DNA of 64,000 bases from Cobetia sp. L2A1 (GCF_009796845.1 NZ_CP047025.1:2480001-2544000), one strand, 5' to 3'. Counted from the first letter of the stretch, positions 1 to 9,162 are shown. The notes: generated by a model from the sequence alone, not told the origin. Program-made: numbers and translations.

Positions 1-83
1 CCCTCGACAACTTGCTGCTTGCCCTGAAAGGCCAATCACCGCTGAGCGCTGTCAACGTCTCTCATTGGACACGTAAAGGCTGA
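1..83 (+). CDS. C-terminal end of a D-2-hydroxyacid dehydrogenase (partial)
   Basis: Reading in the frame that starts at base 3 gives 26 codons ending in TGA at 81-83. The peptide has the form VDNLL-type helix plus a short tail (DNLLLALKGQSPLSAVN), which resembles the last helix of D-isomer-specific 2-hydroxyacid dehydrogenases such as glyoxylate/hydroxypyruvate or 2-ketogluconate reductases. The rest of the gene lies outside the window. Such an enzyme would fit the sugar-acid genes that follow. The match is short, so the family call is tentative. Confidence 0.4.
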   Translation, partial: LDNLLLALKGQSPLSAVNVSHWTRKG

Positions 84-253
84 ATGCAATGTTGACGCGA
101 CTCCTCGCTGAGGCTTGTGGTATCCGCCAGATGTCAGACCAAAGTGAGACCGTATGACCGCCGAGATTACTCTATGCTGGAAAAACAGGATTTAGATCAA
201 TCCAAGTCGTTGCCACATAGAGCAACCTCAGGACAACGCCCAGGACAGACGCC

Positions 254-1378
254 ATGACAGAGCTAGTGACTCCAACGCCGGTCGATGATGGCGATGGTGA
301 CAGCCACTCAGATACCGGCCCATCAGACGCTGATCACTCCGCGTCGTCCACGAAGGTCTCAGGCAGCATCACGCTGCAAGACATCGCAGCACACGCCAAC
401 GTCTCACGCAGTACCGTGTCACTGGTGCTGCGGGCCAGTCCGCTGGTCGCGGAGCGAACACGCGCCAAGGTTCAAGCCTCGATCAAGACCCTGGGCTATG
501 TCTATAACCGAGGCGCCGCCGCCATGCGTGGCGCCCTGACCTCGACACTGGGCGTCGTTGTCTACGATATCGCCAATCCGTTCTTCGGCTCGATGGTGGC
601 CGGTATCGATGCCGCACTCAATCAAGAAGGCTATGTGTCCTTTCTCGCCAACAGTGAGGATTCACCTGAGCGTCAGCAGCGCTTTATCGAGCGCATGCGC
701 GAGCACCGGGTTGATGGGCTACTGCTATGCCCAGCCGAGCATACCGATCCGGCATTGATTCACCGACTGGCTGACTGGGGCATGCCGTGCATTCAGGTCA
801 TGCGTTATCTGGATGCGCCGCCCAATGACTATGACTACGCCGGTACCGACTTTCGGCGCGTCGCCGAGCTTGCGGTCAATCATCTGGCCAGCCTTGGCCA
901 TCAGCGGATCGCCTTCATCGGCGGCGCCGATCATTCAGTGAGTCATGATCGCTGGCTAGGCTATCAGGCCGCACTGGATGCGCACGGACTGTCGTATCGC
1001 CGACTGGTTCGCGGGCACGGCGTCACCCGTCGTGTCGGCTACGAATTGATTCAGGAATTGATGCAGGAAACCCCACGCCCGACCGCCGTCGTCTGCCATA
1101 ACGACCTGGTCGCGTTCGGCGCCATGCTCGGCCTCAGGCATATGGGATTGGAGCCGGGCAAGGATTGCGCCGTGATTGGCACCGATGATGTCGAAGAGGC
1201 GGAGCTGGGCGATCCACCGTTGACCAGTATCGCGACCCACCCCTACGCCATTGGTGAGCAGGCGGCACGACTGGCGCTCAGAAGGATTGCCAACCCGCAC
1301 GGTAAACGAGAAAACGTCATCATGCCGCCAGAGTTGAGGATACGTCAGTCATGCGGTAGCCAAGCCGCCATACGCTAA
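254..1378 (+). CDS. LacI/GalR-family transcriptional regulator
   Basis: A 374-aa DNA-binding repressor of the LacI family. The helix-turn-helix lies at about residues 40-61 (ITLQDIAAHANVSRSTVSLV) and is followed by the hinge and a periplasmic-binding-protein-like effector domain (about 97-365), with the usual VCHNDLVAFGAM and IGTDDVEEA segments. An acidic, low-complexity extension of about 37 residues precedes the HTH, which is unusual because LacI proteins normally begin directly with it. The start at 254 has an upstream AGGACAG. The gene lies directly upstream of a TRAP transporter operon and probably controls that operon and the nearby uronate genes in response to a sugar acid. The ligand is not known from sequence. 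Confidence 0.9.
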   Translation: MTELVTPTPVDDGDGDSHSDTGPSDADHSASSTKVSGSITLQDIAAHANVSRSTVSLVLRASPLVAERTRAKVQASIKTLGYVYNRGAAAMRGALTSTLGVVVYDIANPFFGSMVAGIDAALNQEGYVSFLANSEDSPERQQRFIERMREHRVDGLLLCPAEHTDPALIHRLADWGMPCIQVMRYLDAPPNDYDYAGTDFRRVAELAVNHLASLGHQRIAFIGGADHSVSHDRWLGYQAALDAHGLSYRRLVRGHGVTRRVGYELIQELMQETPRPTAVVCHNDLVAFGAMLGLRHMGLEPGKDCAVIGTDDVEEAELGDPPLTSIATHPYAIGEQAARLALRRIANPHGKRENVIMPPELRIRQSCGSQAAIR

Positions 1379-1499
1379 ATAGCGGCCCGGTAGACAACGA
1401 CACGGCGCGACGTGAAAACACCACCACGCGGCCCATCCCCAAGCAAACGCATGAACAGGCAAAAGAGCATCACCCGGTCGCCAGGAGGGCTGCCGGCAT

Positions 1500-1532
1500 A
1501 GCACTTAGCGAAACAGCACTTAGCGAAATGCT
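1500..1532 (+). promoter_or_regulatory. Direct repeat and dyad upstream of dctP, candidate LacI-family operator
   Basis: The 14-mer AGCACTTAGCGAAA occurs at 1500-1513 and again at 1515-1528. The second copy extends into an imperfect 18-bp palindrome, AGCACTTAGCGAAATGCT (1515-1532), in which 7 of 9 base pairs are symmetric about a central GC. It lies about 40 bp upstream of the dctP start and just after the LacI-type gene, which is where an operator would be expected. The regulatory role is inferred. Confidence 0.4.
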
Positions 1533-1571
1533 AGTGAAGTCCACAAAAACAACCAACGCCAAGGTAACGTC

Positions 1572-2633
1572 ATGACTCATAATTGGATCAATCCAAACGC
1601 CATGCAACATCCCCTCTCCACTCGCCTATCGCACCGTCTCGTACACCGCATAGGGCGGGGCATAGCACTCGGTGCCACCGTGGGCACTCTGCTGACCGCC
1701 ACACTGGGCTTCTCCGCCAGTGCACAGGCAACGGAGCTGCGCTTCGGACATGCCGGCACCGAGGATACTGCCTATCAACTCGGCGCCGAGCGCCTGCGTG
1801 ATCTGCTCAGCGAAAGAACCGATGGTGATATCACCATGACCATCATGGGCAATTCGGTGCTGGGTCATGAGACAGAAATGTTCGAGCAGCAGATGGCCGG
1901 CGCCCTCGACATGTCGATCGTGAGCCCGGGCCTGATCACCGACTTCTCACCCACCGCCAACGTCTTCACCATCCCTTTCCTGTATCGCGATGTCGATCAC
2001 TGGCAGAAGGTGCTGGATGGTGAGGTGGGAGCAGAGATCGCTCAGAAGATCAGTGATGAAACCGACGTGAAAGTGTTGGCCTACTTTGGCGGCGGCAAGC
2101 GTCACATCGTCAGCTCTCGTGAGGTCAAGACACTGGATGACTTGCAGGGGCTCAAGCTGCGCACCAATCCGACCAAACCGCTGATCGTCGCCTGGCAGGC
2201 GCTGGGTGTCGAACCGAGCGTGGTGGCCTGGAAGGAAATCTATACCGCCATCCAGCTAGGCGCGATTGATGGCCTGCTCAACGAGCCGGAATGGACGCTG
2301 CGCATGCGTTTCCATGAAGTCGCACCCAATATCGCACTGTCAGAGCACGATATCACCGTGCGCCTGCTCACCATGTCCAAGATGTCCTGGGACAATCTGG
2401 ATGAAGAGCAGCAGAAAATCCTGATGGAATCTGCCAAAGAGGCCGCCGGCTATGCACGCAAGGTGCAGCTGGAGCAGGACGCCGCAGCACTGGCCGAGCT
2501 TGAGAAGCAAGGCGCCAAGCTGCACAAGATTGATCGTGTCCGCATGCAAGAAATCGTGGCCGAGCCACTCAAGGAAGTGATTGCCGAGATGGGCCTGCAA
2601 GACATCTACGACAAGGTGCGTGCCGTCAAGTAA
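1572..2633 (+). CDS. dctP: TRAP transporter substrate-binding protein (DctP family)
   Basis: A 353-aa periplasmic binding protein that would deliver an organic acid to the DctQM membrane parts. A long signal peptide runs to about residue 53 (hydrophobic GIALGATVGTLLTATLGFSA, then an SAQA cleavage-type site). The mature part starts with TELRFGHAGTEDT, typical of the DctP fold. The family segment GGGKRHIVSSREVKTLDDLQ and the LKLRTNPT region carry the arginine that normally holds the ligand carboxylate. A second ATG at 1611 would give a more ordinary signal-peptide length and is a plausible alternative start. The gene is first in a dctP-dctQ-dctM operon with a hairpin between dctP and dctQ. A uronate or aldonate ligand is inferred from neighbours. 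Confidence 0.9.
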   Translation: MTHNWINPNAMQHPLSTRLSHRLVHRIGRGIALGATVGTLLTATLGFSASAQATELRFGHAGTEDTAYQLGAERLRDLLSERTDGDITMTIMGNSVLGHETEMFEQQMAGALDMSIVSPGLITDFSPTANVFTIPFLYRDVDHWQKVLDGEVGAEIAQKISDETDVKVLAYFGGGKRHIVSSREVKTLDDLQGLKLRTNPTKPLIVAWQALGVEPSVVAWKEIYTAIQLGAIDGLLNEPEWTLRMRFHEVAPNIALSEHDITVRLLTMSKMSWDNLDEEQQKILMESAKEAAGYARKVQLEQDAAALAELEKQGAKLHKIDRVRMQEIVAEPLKEVIAEMGLQDIYDKVRAVK

Positions 2634-2646
2634 CGCTGCTGGACAG

Positions 2647-2677
2647 GAGGCAATCACTGCGGGTGATTGCCTCTTTT
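2647..2677 (+). terminator. Hairpin with T-run between dctP and dctQ (attenuator)
   Basis: GAGGCAATCAC (2647-2657) pairs perfectly with GTGATTGCCTC (2663-2673) over a 5-base loop and is followed by TTTT. It looks like an intrinsic terminator placed 14 bp after the dctP stop and about 108 bp before dctQ. It would let most transcripts stop or be trimmed after dctP, giving more binding protein than membrane subunits. Confidence 0.7.
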
Positions 2678-2784
2678 GCCTGCGCATTGCTGATGCATTG
2701 CCCCGTCGAGTCTGTTGCGCTTCATCTCTCACAATTGGCGTGCCTTTTCATCGTCACGCCTTTTCTCTTCCCGAGGACAGTGCC

Positions 2785-3411
2785 ATGACACGTGTGCTCT
2801 CAGGGCTTGACAGCCTGAACCGGACACTCGAACGTTTGCTTTATCTGGTGTTGCTGGCGCTGCTGGCAAGCTTCATTACCTTCATCATCTACCAGATTGC
2901 CAGTCGCAATCTGGCGTTTCTGCCGCGTCTGTTTTGGACCGAGGAATTCAGTCGCTTCGCCTTTCAGTGGATGGTGATGCTGGGGACCGCCGTTGGCGTC
3001 CTGCATGCCGACCACTTTGTACTGGAAGCCTTCCCCCGCGGCAGTCGCGCCGATCTCGTGACACGCTGGATTCGTGACCTGGCCTGCCTGCTGCTGGGCG
3101 TATTGTTCATCGTGCACGGCAAGGACTTCGCGCTCTCGGGGCTCAGGCGCAACGCCATGGCCTCGGGCCTGTCGATGATCTACGTCTACTCGGTCTTTGC
3201 CGTCAGCGGCATCTTCATCGTGTTATTCAGCGTGCAGCGTCTACTTCATGCCTGCCTTTACGGCATGAATGCCATGGAAGCATCACTCAACACGCCCAAT
3301 GAGGCGGAAGTGATACCGGCCATCGATGACACTGATCTGCTGCCTGATGCACTGGCCACGCCTGTCGTTGGTGATGCACCTTCCTCTGCTGCCAGGAGAC
3401 CTCTGTCATGA
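2785..3411 (+). CDS. dctQ: TRAP transporter small permease (DctQ family)
   Basis: A protein of 208 aa with four membrane segments (about residues 16-38, 53-73, 91-111 and 131-153), the expected layout of DctQ. Family residues include FWTEEFSRFAFQWMVMLGTA and the HADHF turn after helix 2. The open frame extends further upstream, but the ATG at 2785 has a GAGG site in front of it and gives a normal family length. The tail of about 50 residues is hydrophilic and acidic. The stop overlaps the dctM start by four bases (ATGA), indicating translational coupling. The protein sits in the inner membrane with DctM. Confidence 0.9.
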   Translation: MTRVLSGLDSLNRTLERLLYLVLLALLASFITFIIYQIASRNLAFLPRLFWTEEFSRFAFQWMVMLGTAVGVLHADHFVLEAFPRGSRADLVTRWIRDLACLLLGVLFIVHGKDFALSGLRRNAMASGLSMIYVYSVFAVSGIFIVLFSVQRLLHACLYGMNAMEASLNTPNEAEVIPAIDDTDLLPDALATPVVGDAPSSAARRPLS

Positions 3412-4715
3412 TGCCCATGGACTGGCTATTCCTGATGCCCTGGCTGCTGTTTGGCGTACTGGGGATACTGATCGTGATCGGCATTCCAATTGCCATGGCA
3501 TTGGTACTGACCGCGACAACCTTGATCTTTCTCGACCCACGCCTGACGTACTGGATCATGTTCCAGCGCATGTATAACGGCATGGACTCCTTTGTACTGC
3601 TGGCCGTGCCGTTGTTCCTGCTCGCGGGCAACTTGATGAATGCCGCGCGCATCACTGAACGGCTGATCACGCTATGCATGCGCTTGGTCGGTCATTTCCG
3701 CGGCGCACTGGCACATGTCAACGTACTGGTCAGCATGCTGTTTGCCGGTGTTTCAGGCTCCTCCACTGCCGATAGCGCAGGCGTGGGTACCGTACTGATT
3801 CCCGCCATGAAGCGTGAGGGATATCCCGTCAGCTTTGCCGTGGCGGTCACTGCTGCCTCCTCGGTGATGGGCACGATCATTCCGCCCTCGATCAACATGA
3901 TCGTATGGGGCGCACTGACCAACACCTCAATTGCCGGCCTGTTTCTCGGCGGTATCTTGCCCGGCATCATGATTGGTGTCGCTCAGCTGATGCTCAACAT
4001 GCGCTATGTCCGCCGCTATAACGTGCCGGTACGCAAGCGTGCATCACTCAGTGAACTGATGAGTTCAGGCAAGGATGGACTCCTGGCATCCGGGATTCCG
4101 ATCGTGATCATCGGCGGTATTACGCTGGGAATCGTGACGCCAACGGAAGCTGCCGTCATCGCGGTCGTCTATGCGTTGGTGCTCGGCTTCGTCATCTATC
4201 GCGAACTCGACATGGCCAAGTTGCTGACCGCCTCGACCGATACGGTAAGGTTGTGCTCGCTATCACTGTTTAGCCTGGTGGGTGCGGCAATCTTCGGCTA
4301 TCTGATCAGTTTCTATCAGATTCCGCCCAAGCTGATGGCAGGTGTCAGCATCACTGACCCGACGGTGCTGCTGGTCGTGATGACCGTCGTGCTGTTGGTG
4401 ATCGGCACCTTCATGGATGCTCTGCCGGCCATGGCGATCATGGCGCCTATCTTCTATCCATTGGCGATGGCGGCAGGTGTGCATCCGGTGCAGTTCGGGG
4501 TCATCGGGGTCATGGCGCTGGGTCTGGGTTTGATCACGCCCCCCTATGGACTGTGCCTGATGATTTCCGCCAAGATCGGCGGCATCCCACTCCTCAAGGC
4601 GATGGCAACCACCATGCTGTACCTGGGCGTGATGCTAGCCGTGATCGTGCTGCTGATCTTCTTCCCGGATCTGATCCTGGCCATTCCGCGCCTGATTGCA
4701 CCGGATTTCGTGTAG
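3408..4715 (+). CDS. dctM: TRAP transporter large permease (DctM family)
   Basis: A 435-aa inner-membrane protein with roughly 12 hydrophobic segments, forming the sodium-coupled transport channel of the TRAP system. Diagnostic DctM stretches are visible: VLVSMLFAGVSGSSTADSAG (about 105-125), GYPVSFAVAVTAASSVMGTI followed by PPS, TPTEAAVIAVVYAL, and LGLITPPYGLCL near the end. Length is normal. It overlaps dctQ by four bases. A hairpin at 4800-4820 lies between it and the phosphatase gene. Confidence 0.93.
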   Translation: MMPMDWLFLMPWLLFGVLGILIVIGIPIAMALVLTATTLIFLDPRLTYWIMFQRMYNGMDSFVLLAVPLFLLAGNLMNAARITERLITLCMRLVGHFRGALAHVNVLVSMLFAGVSGSSTADSAGVGTVLIPAMKREGYPVSFAVAVTAASSVMGTIIPPSINMIVWGALTNTSIAGLFLGGILPGIMIGVAQLMLNMRYVRRYNVPVRKRASLSELMSSGKDGLLASGIPIVIIGGITLGIVTPTEAAVIAVVYALVLGFVIYRELDMAKLLTASTDTVRLCSLSLFSLVGAAIFGYLISFYQIPPKLMAGVSITDPTVLLVVMTVVLLVIGTFMDALPAMAIMAPIFYPLAMAAGVHPVQFGVIGVMALGLGLITPPYGLCLMISAKIGGIPLLKAMATTMLYLGVMLAVIVLLIFFPDLILAIPRLIAPDFV

Positions 4716-4799
4716 AGCTGCACGCGAATCAATCAAGGTCTGACCAGATGCTGAACAAATACTCTGGTGATCAGACATCGCGCTTGTCATCACTCAATA

Positions 4800-4820
4800 C
4801 CGACGTGCCCTGCACGTCGG
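4800..4820 (+). terminator. GC-rich hairpin after dctM
   Basis: CCGACGTGC (4800-4808) pairs with GCACGTCGG (4812-4820) over a CCT loop, followed by TGTTTG. It is a perfect 9-bp stem but has only a weak T-run, so it may be a weak terminator or an RNA-stability hairpin between dctM and the downstream phosphatase gene. Confidence 0.45.
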
Positions 4821-4844
4821 TGTTTGACTATCGGAGCCCTGTCC

Positions 4845-5552
4845 ATGCCGCCACTATGTCTTCTGTTCGATTCTGATGGCACCTTGGTCGACAGTGAAAT
4901 TCTGCTCGCCGAGGTGATGGCTGAAGTGCTGTCGAATTACGACCTGCCTTTCACGGCATTGCGCTATATGCGGGAGTTTCGTGGCGTGCGCTTCCTGACC
5001 ATCGTCAACACGCTAGAGCAAACGTATGGTGCGCTGGCGCCCGATGCGCTGGAGGAGATGGAGAATACGTTGCGGGCGAAGATGGAGGACCGCATGCGTG
5101 AGCAATTGCTGCCGATGCCAGGCATGCGTGACGCCCTGGCCGCTCTCAGAGGCCATGACTGCGCCGTCGTTTCCAACGGCCCGGAACGCAAGGTGCGCTG
5201 TGCCATGCAGAGCAGTGGACTGGCGGAATTCTTCGGCGACAACCTGTTCAGCGCCTACACCCTCAAGCTTTGGAAGCCTGATCCGCGCCTCTATCAGGCA
5301 GCCGCGCGCTTGATGGGCTATCCGCTGGAGCAATGCGTGGTGATTGATGATGCTGCCGTGGGCGTACAAGCCGGACTTCTCGCTGGAATGCACGTCATCC
5401 ATTTCAATCATTTCCCCGAGCACGAACAGACGCCCTCCGGCGCCATCGCCATGCATCACGCCAGTGAGCTGCCTGCGCTCATCGCGCAACTGTCACGCTC
5501 ACTCGACATGCCAATGCCCCATCATCGAGACGATGACGAGGCCTTTTCTTGA
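4845..5552 (+). CDS. HAD-family sugar phosphatase, YieH-like
   Basis: A protein of 235 aa belonging to the beta-phosphoglucomutase-like branch of HAD hydrolases. HAD motif I is LLFDSDGTLVDSE (nucleophile and acid/base aspartates at about residues 8 and 10), motif II is the serine in VVSNGPERK, motif III is the lysine in LWKPDP, and motif IV is VIDDAAVG. The VSNGP-K and WKPDP spacing closely resembles E. coli YieH, a 6-phosphogluconate phosphatase. The start at 4845 follows GGAG and removes 26 non-family residues of the longer open frame. A paralogue lies at 13059. The context with TRAP and uxuA genes suggests action on a phosphorylated sugar acid. Confidence 0.8.
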   Translation: MPPLCLLFDSDGTLVDSEILLAEVMAEVLSNYDLPFTALRYMREFRGVRFLTIVNTLEQTYGALAPDALEEMENTLRAKMEDRMREQLLPMPGMRDALAALRGHDCAVVSNGPERKVRCAMQSSGLAEFFGDNLFSAYTLKLWKPDPRLYQAAARLMGYPLEQCVVIDDAAVGVQAGLLAGMHVIHFNHFPEHEQTPSGAIAMHHASELPALIAQLSRSLDMPMPHHRDDDEAFS

Positions 5553-5568
5553 CACACCGTTACTGGTA

Positions 5569-6744
5569 TCAGCTCAGCTGACGTACGGCCATCTCAAGCC
5601 CTCGCAACTCAGCCAGGCCCTTCATGCGCCCATAGAGCGGATAGCCCGGGCGTGTCTCACGGTGAGCGTCATCGAGGATATGGTGGCCGTGATCCGGTCG
5701 CATCGGCAGCAGGGCACCACCGGCGGAAGTCCGTCGACGCTCTTCCGCGACCAGCACACTGATGATGCCGACCATGTCCAGGTCACCTTCCAGGTGCTCT
5801 GCTTCATGGAAGGAGCGCTTGTCTTCACTGTCTCGGCCTGTGGCGCGCAGATGTGCGAAGTGGATATAGGGCGCAAAGCGACGCGCCATCACACAGAGAT
5901 CTATATCGGGATTGGCACCGTAGGAGCCCGTACAGAACGTCAGACCATTGGCAGGGCTTGGCACCACACCCAGCAGCCAATCCGCATCGACCATGCTCGA
6001 GACAACGCGTGGCAGACCGAACATCGGCCGCGGCGGATCATCCGGATGGATGGCGAGGCGAATCCCGACCTCTTCCGCTACCGGTACGATGGCCTTGAGG
6101 AAGGTCGCCAGATGCTGACGAAGGCGGGCGGCATCGATACCGTCGTAAGCCGCCAGGGCAGCACGAAATTCCGCCAGGCTATAACCCTCTTCAGCCCCGG
6201 GTAGACCCGCGATGATGGTGCGAACCAGCGTCTCACGCCCCGCTTCATCCAATGCCTCAAGATGCGCTTGCGCGGCGCGCTGTTCCTCGTCGCTGTAATC
6301 CTGCTCAGCATTGGGGCGCTCAAGCAGATAGAGATCAAACGCGGCAAACGCCTCCTGATCAAAGCGTAATGCGGTCCCCCCCTCAGGCAACGGCCAGGCA
6401 AGGTCAGTGCGCGTCCAATCCAGTACCGGCATGAAGTTGTAGCACACCGTCTCGATACCGCACTGGGCAAGATGCCGCAGCGACTGCTGGTAGTGCTCGA
6501 TGTGGCGTTCATGTCCCGGCGCTGCCTGCTTGATACTTTCATGTACCGGAATGCTTTCGACCACCGACCAGCGCAACCCCGCCGCTTCGATCAGCGCCTT
6601 GCGCTCACGAATCGCGTCAAGCGGCCATACCTCGCCATTGGGAATCTCGTGCAATGCGGTGACGATACCGGTCGCACCGGTCTGACGAATCTCTTCAAGA
6701 CTGATGGGGTCTTCTGGACCAAACCAGCGCCATGTCGCTTCCAT
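5569..6744 (-). CDS. uxuA: Mannonate dehydratase
   Basis: A protein of 391 aa, close to the usual 394. UxuA dehydrates D-mannonate to 2-keto-3-deoxy-D-gluconate in hexuronate breakdown. It begins [20 protein letters not shown], the family N-terminus. Conserved blocks for the metal site and substrate follow: [40 protein letters not shown] and [12 protein letters not shown]. The ATG at 6744 follows a GGAG site. The longer open frame adds 24 residues without family similarity. The gene is convergent with the YieH-like gene (16 bp apart) and divergent from the RraA-like gene. Confidence 0.95.
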   Translation of the reverse strand: MEATWRWFGPEDPISLEEIRQTGATGIVTALHEIPNGEVWPLDAIRERKALIEAAGLRWSVVESIPVHESIKQAAPGHERHIEHYQQSLRHLAQCGIETVCYNFMPVLDWTRTDLAWPLPEGGTALRFDQEAFAAFDLYLLERPNAEQDYSDEEQRAAQAHLEALDEAGRETLVRTIIAGLPGAEEGYSLAEFRAALAAYDGIDAARLRQHLATFLKAIVPVAEEVGIRLAIHPDDPPRPMFGLPRVVSSMVDADWLLGVVPSPANGLTFCTGSYGANPDIDLCVMARRFAPYIHFAHLRATGRDSEDKRSFHEAEHLEGDLDMVGIISVLVAEERRRTSAGGALLPMRPDHGHHILDDAHRETRPGYPLYGRMKGLAELRGLEMAVRQLS

Positions 6745-7155
6745 GTCATCTCCTGCAGCCGAATAAAAGACCTGGGTAGTTCGTGAGGACGCATTTGCGG
6801 CATAGACACTTTCCATTGCGTCACAACAAAATATGACAACTTATTGCAGCTCTTGCCATGCGACCTATGTCGTTGACATGTCTTGGCCGTTCTAATGTTG
6901 TGTTTTCTGCCCGTATCATCGACGCCAATAAGTGCACAATCCTCATATAGACAAGGCGATGGGAGCTTATATTGGGTGAGTCGCCCTGATGCTACCGACC
7001 TTGGTCGCAGAGACATTTTGTGGAGTCAAAGTTGTCAATATTTGTTTGATCGCCCCGTCATTCAGACCTATAGTGAGTCCGGAAAGCACGACTGCCATCA
7101 CTTGTTAGCCATCACCACTATCTATCACCACACCCCAGAACACGACGGACGCCAT
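6745..7155. promoter_or_regulatory. Divergent uxuA / rraA-like control region with two related sites
   Basis: This 411-bp region separates uxuA from the RraA-like gene. The sequence GTTGTCANNNTTTGTT occurs twice in opposite orientation: on the minus strand at 6825-6840, about 80 bp from uxuA, and on the plus strand at 7031-7046, about 110 bp from the RraA-like start. The copies differ at three central bases. A separate short dyad ATGTC-GTT-GACAT lies at 6867-6879. One site facing each gene suggests a shared regulator. No convincing sigma-70 pair could be fixed. The open frame here upstream of 7156 is not protein-like. Confidence 0.4.
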
Positions 7156-7905
7156 ATGACCGCTATCACTTCGACTGATCACGCCAGCTACGCCGAACTC
7201 TCCTCCCTGACGCGTGAACGCCTGATGCGTGCATCCACCGCATCACTGCACACCCTGCTGTTCAAGCGCGGGCTGCGTAATACGTTCATTCAGAATGTCG
7301 TGCAGATGAACAGCAAGGAAACGCACATGGTTGGCCAGGCGTTCACGCTGCGCTACATTCCGGCGCGTGAAGACATTGATACCGTCGCCGCCTTCCGTGA
7401 CCCGAAACATCCGCAGCGTCTCGCGGTTGAAACCGTACCTGCTGGCCATGTCATGGTGTCCGATTGCCGTCAGGATGCGTCTGCCGCCAGTGCAGGCAGC
7501 ATTCTATTGACGCGTCTTGAGTATCGTCAGTGTGCAGGCTTTGTGTCGGATGCCGGCATCCGTGACTCCAGCGCTGCCGCGGCAATGAACCTACCAATCT
7601 TCTGCGCCAAGCCCAGCGCCCCGACCAACCTGACCAAGCATCATGCCGTCGAACTGCAAGTGCCCATCGGCTGCGGTGGCGTACCGGTCTTCCCGGGCGA
7701 TGTGCTGGTAGGCGATGCCGATGGCGTCATGGTGGTACCGCTGGAACTGGCTGACGCGATAGCCGAAGAAGCCAGTCAGATGGAAGATTTTGAAGATTAC
7801 GTGCTGGAAAAAGTCCGCACGGGTACTCCCGTCATCGGCCTATATCCGCCGACGGATGAAGCGCGTGCCGAGTTCGAGCGCCACATGGCCGCCAAGCACC
7901 GGTAA
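7156..7905 (+). CDS. RraA-like / HMG-aldolase-like protein
   Basis: A protein of 249 aa of the RraA family, which includes 4-hydroxy-4-methyl-2-oxoglutarate/4-carboxy-4-hydroxy-2-oxoadipate aldolases and the RNase E regulator RraA. The diagnostic core is GFVSDAGIRDSSAAAAMNLPIF (broken here: aspartate and arginine of the D-x3-RD motif), then GCGGVPVFPGDVLVGDADGV with the family GD-x-DGV block. An N-terminal extension of about 90 residues is longer than in E. coli RraA (161 aa), favouring a metabolic enzyme over a ribonuclease regulator. The start at 7156 leaves out 91 upstream codons with no family character. It is followed 159 bp later by tctC, so it may cleave or tautomerise the acid imported by TctCBA. 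The exact reaction is not determinable. Confidence 0.75.
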   Translation: MTAITSTDHASYAELSSLTRERLMRASTASLHTLLFKRGLRNTFIQNVVQMNSKETHMVGQAFTLRYIPAREDIDTVAAFRDPKHPQRLAVETVPAGHVMVSDCRQDASAASAGSILLTRLEYRQCAGFVSDAGIRDSSAAAAMNLPIFCAKPSAPTNLTKHHAVELQVPIGCGGVPVFPGDVLVGDADGVMVVPLELADAIAEEASQMEDFEDYVLEKVRTGTPVIGLYPPTDEARAEFERHMAAKHR

Positions 7906-8064
7906 TCATCTCGAGAATTGCCACTGCGGACGGCAGGCATCGCCAGTGTGTCGTCCGCGCCCTTCTCTCAATAACCGCTACCTGGCAATTCCCGCTGCGT
8001 AGCAACGAAGGTTTCATCAGACACGCCACTCGACGACAACCATAACAATGTCCGGAGTCACGCC

Positions 8065-9084
8065 ATGACCCATACCGCCTGCAAGAATCGCATCGCCAAC
8101 GCGACAGCATCTCGCCCGCTCATCGCCCTGCTTGCCCCCTTGGCACTGTCAGGACTGATGTTCGCGACGCCCTTTGTCAGCACCACGGTACAAGCTGACT
8201 ACCCGGTTCGTGATATTCGCCTGATCGTGCCGTGGCCGGCCGGCGGTGGTGCAGATGCCATCAGCCGCAAGATCAGCAATCTGGCGGAGCAGGACCTTCC
8301 GAAATCGATCTACGTCGAGAATATTGGCGGTGCGATCACGGCATCCGGCTTGATGCAGCTAAGCAAGGCGCGCCCTGACGGCCATACTGTCGGCGTGATG
8401 ACCTACGACAGCGTCATTACCTTGCCGCGCGGCAATCTGGTACCAGGCTATTCGCTGGATCGCATGATTCCCTTCGCGCGCATCACCAAGGAAGCGGATG
8501 CGATCGTAGTCTCGAAGCAATCAGGTTATGAGAGCTATGAGCAGCTCATCGAAGCGGCTCGAAAAAATCCTGGCACAGTGCGGATTGGCGTGGCACCACA
8601 GGGCTCTGGCCCGTTCCTGGCCGTACGTCGCCTGGAAGCCGCGACCGGCGTCACCTTCAATGTCATCACCTATCCGGGCTCCTCAACGGCGGAAGCCGAA
8701 GCACTGCTCTCCGGTGAGATTGACGGCGCCATCTCCAGTCTCGGCGACTTCTCGGGCATTCTGGACTCTGGCGATGCACTCGGCATAGTTGAGCTCTCCT
8801 CCGAGCAGAATCCCGCCTATCCGGACGTTCCGCCGCTGAGCAAGCTGGGTGGTGATCTGGAAACCGGCAGTTTCATCGTGCTGGCCGTGCCCAAGGGCAC
8901 ACCTGATGACGTGATCAGCACACTGGAAAACGCCTACCACAGCGCTTATGAAACGCCGGAATTCCAGAAATGGATTACGGGGGTTGGCGTGACGCCCAGC
9001 TGGTTGGGATCCGATGAAGTGAATGACTGGATCGCGGAATATCAGCAGCAGACCTTCAGCGCAATGGACGAACTGGGACTGTAA
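8065..9084 (+). CDS. tctC: Tripartite tricarboxylate transporter substrate-binding protein (TctC/Bug family)
   Basis: A 339-aa periplasmic solute-binding protein. The signal peptide covers about residues 1-44 (hydrophobic LIALLAPLALSGLMFATPF, then VQA). The mature protein begins DYPVRDIRLIVPWPAGGGAD, the Bug-family signature that closes over the ligand carboxylates. Further family stretches are ENIGGAITASGLMQLSKARPDGHT and the FNVITYPGSSTAEAEALLSG ligand loop. Length is normal. It is first of the tctC-tctB-tctA set and is followed by a strong hairpin. The substrate is an organic acid, not necessarily citrate. Confidence 0.9.
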   Translation: MTHTACKNRIANATASRPLIALLAPLALSGLMFATPFVSTTVQADYPVRDIRLIVPWPAGGGADAISRKISNLAEQDLPKSIYVENIGGAITASGLMQLSKARPDGHTVGVMTYDSVITLPRGNLVPGYSLDRMIPFARITKEADAIVVSKQSGYESYEQLIEAARKNPGTVRIGVAPQGSGPFLAVRRLEAATGVTFNVITYPGSSTAEAEALLSGEIDGAISSLGDFSGILDSGDALGIVELSSEQNPAYPDVPPLSKLGGDLETGSFIVLAVPKGTPDDVISTLENAYHSAYETPEFQKWITGVGVTPSWLGSDEVNDWIAEYQQQTFSAMDELGL

Positions 9085-9162
9085 TCACGGTGGCATGAAG
9101 GATTCCTCTATCCGACGTGAATACCGAAAGACGACAGCACCTTCTCCGCTCTCCATCGCTAT

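Noticed and set aside
7156..7905. RraA-like gene as the RNase E regulator RraA
   Set aside because: It is much longer than RraA and sits with transport and sugar-acid genes, which fits a metabolic enzyme better.
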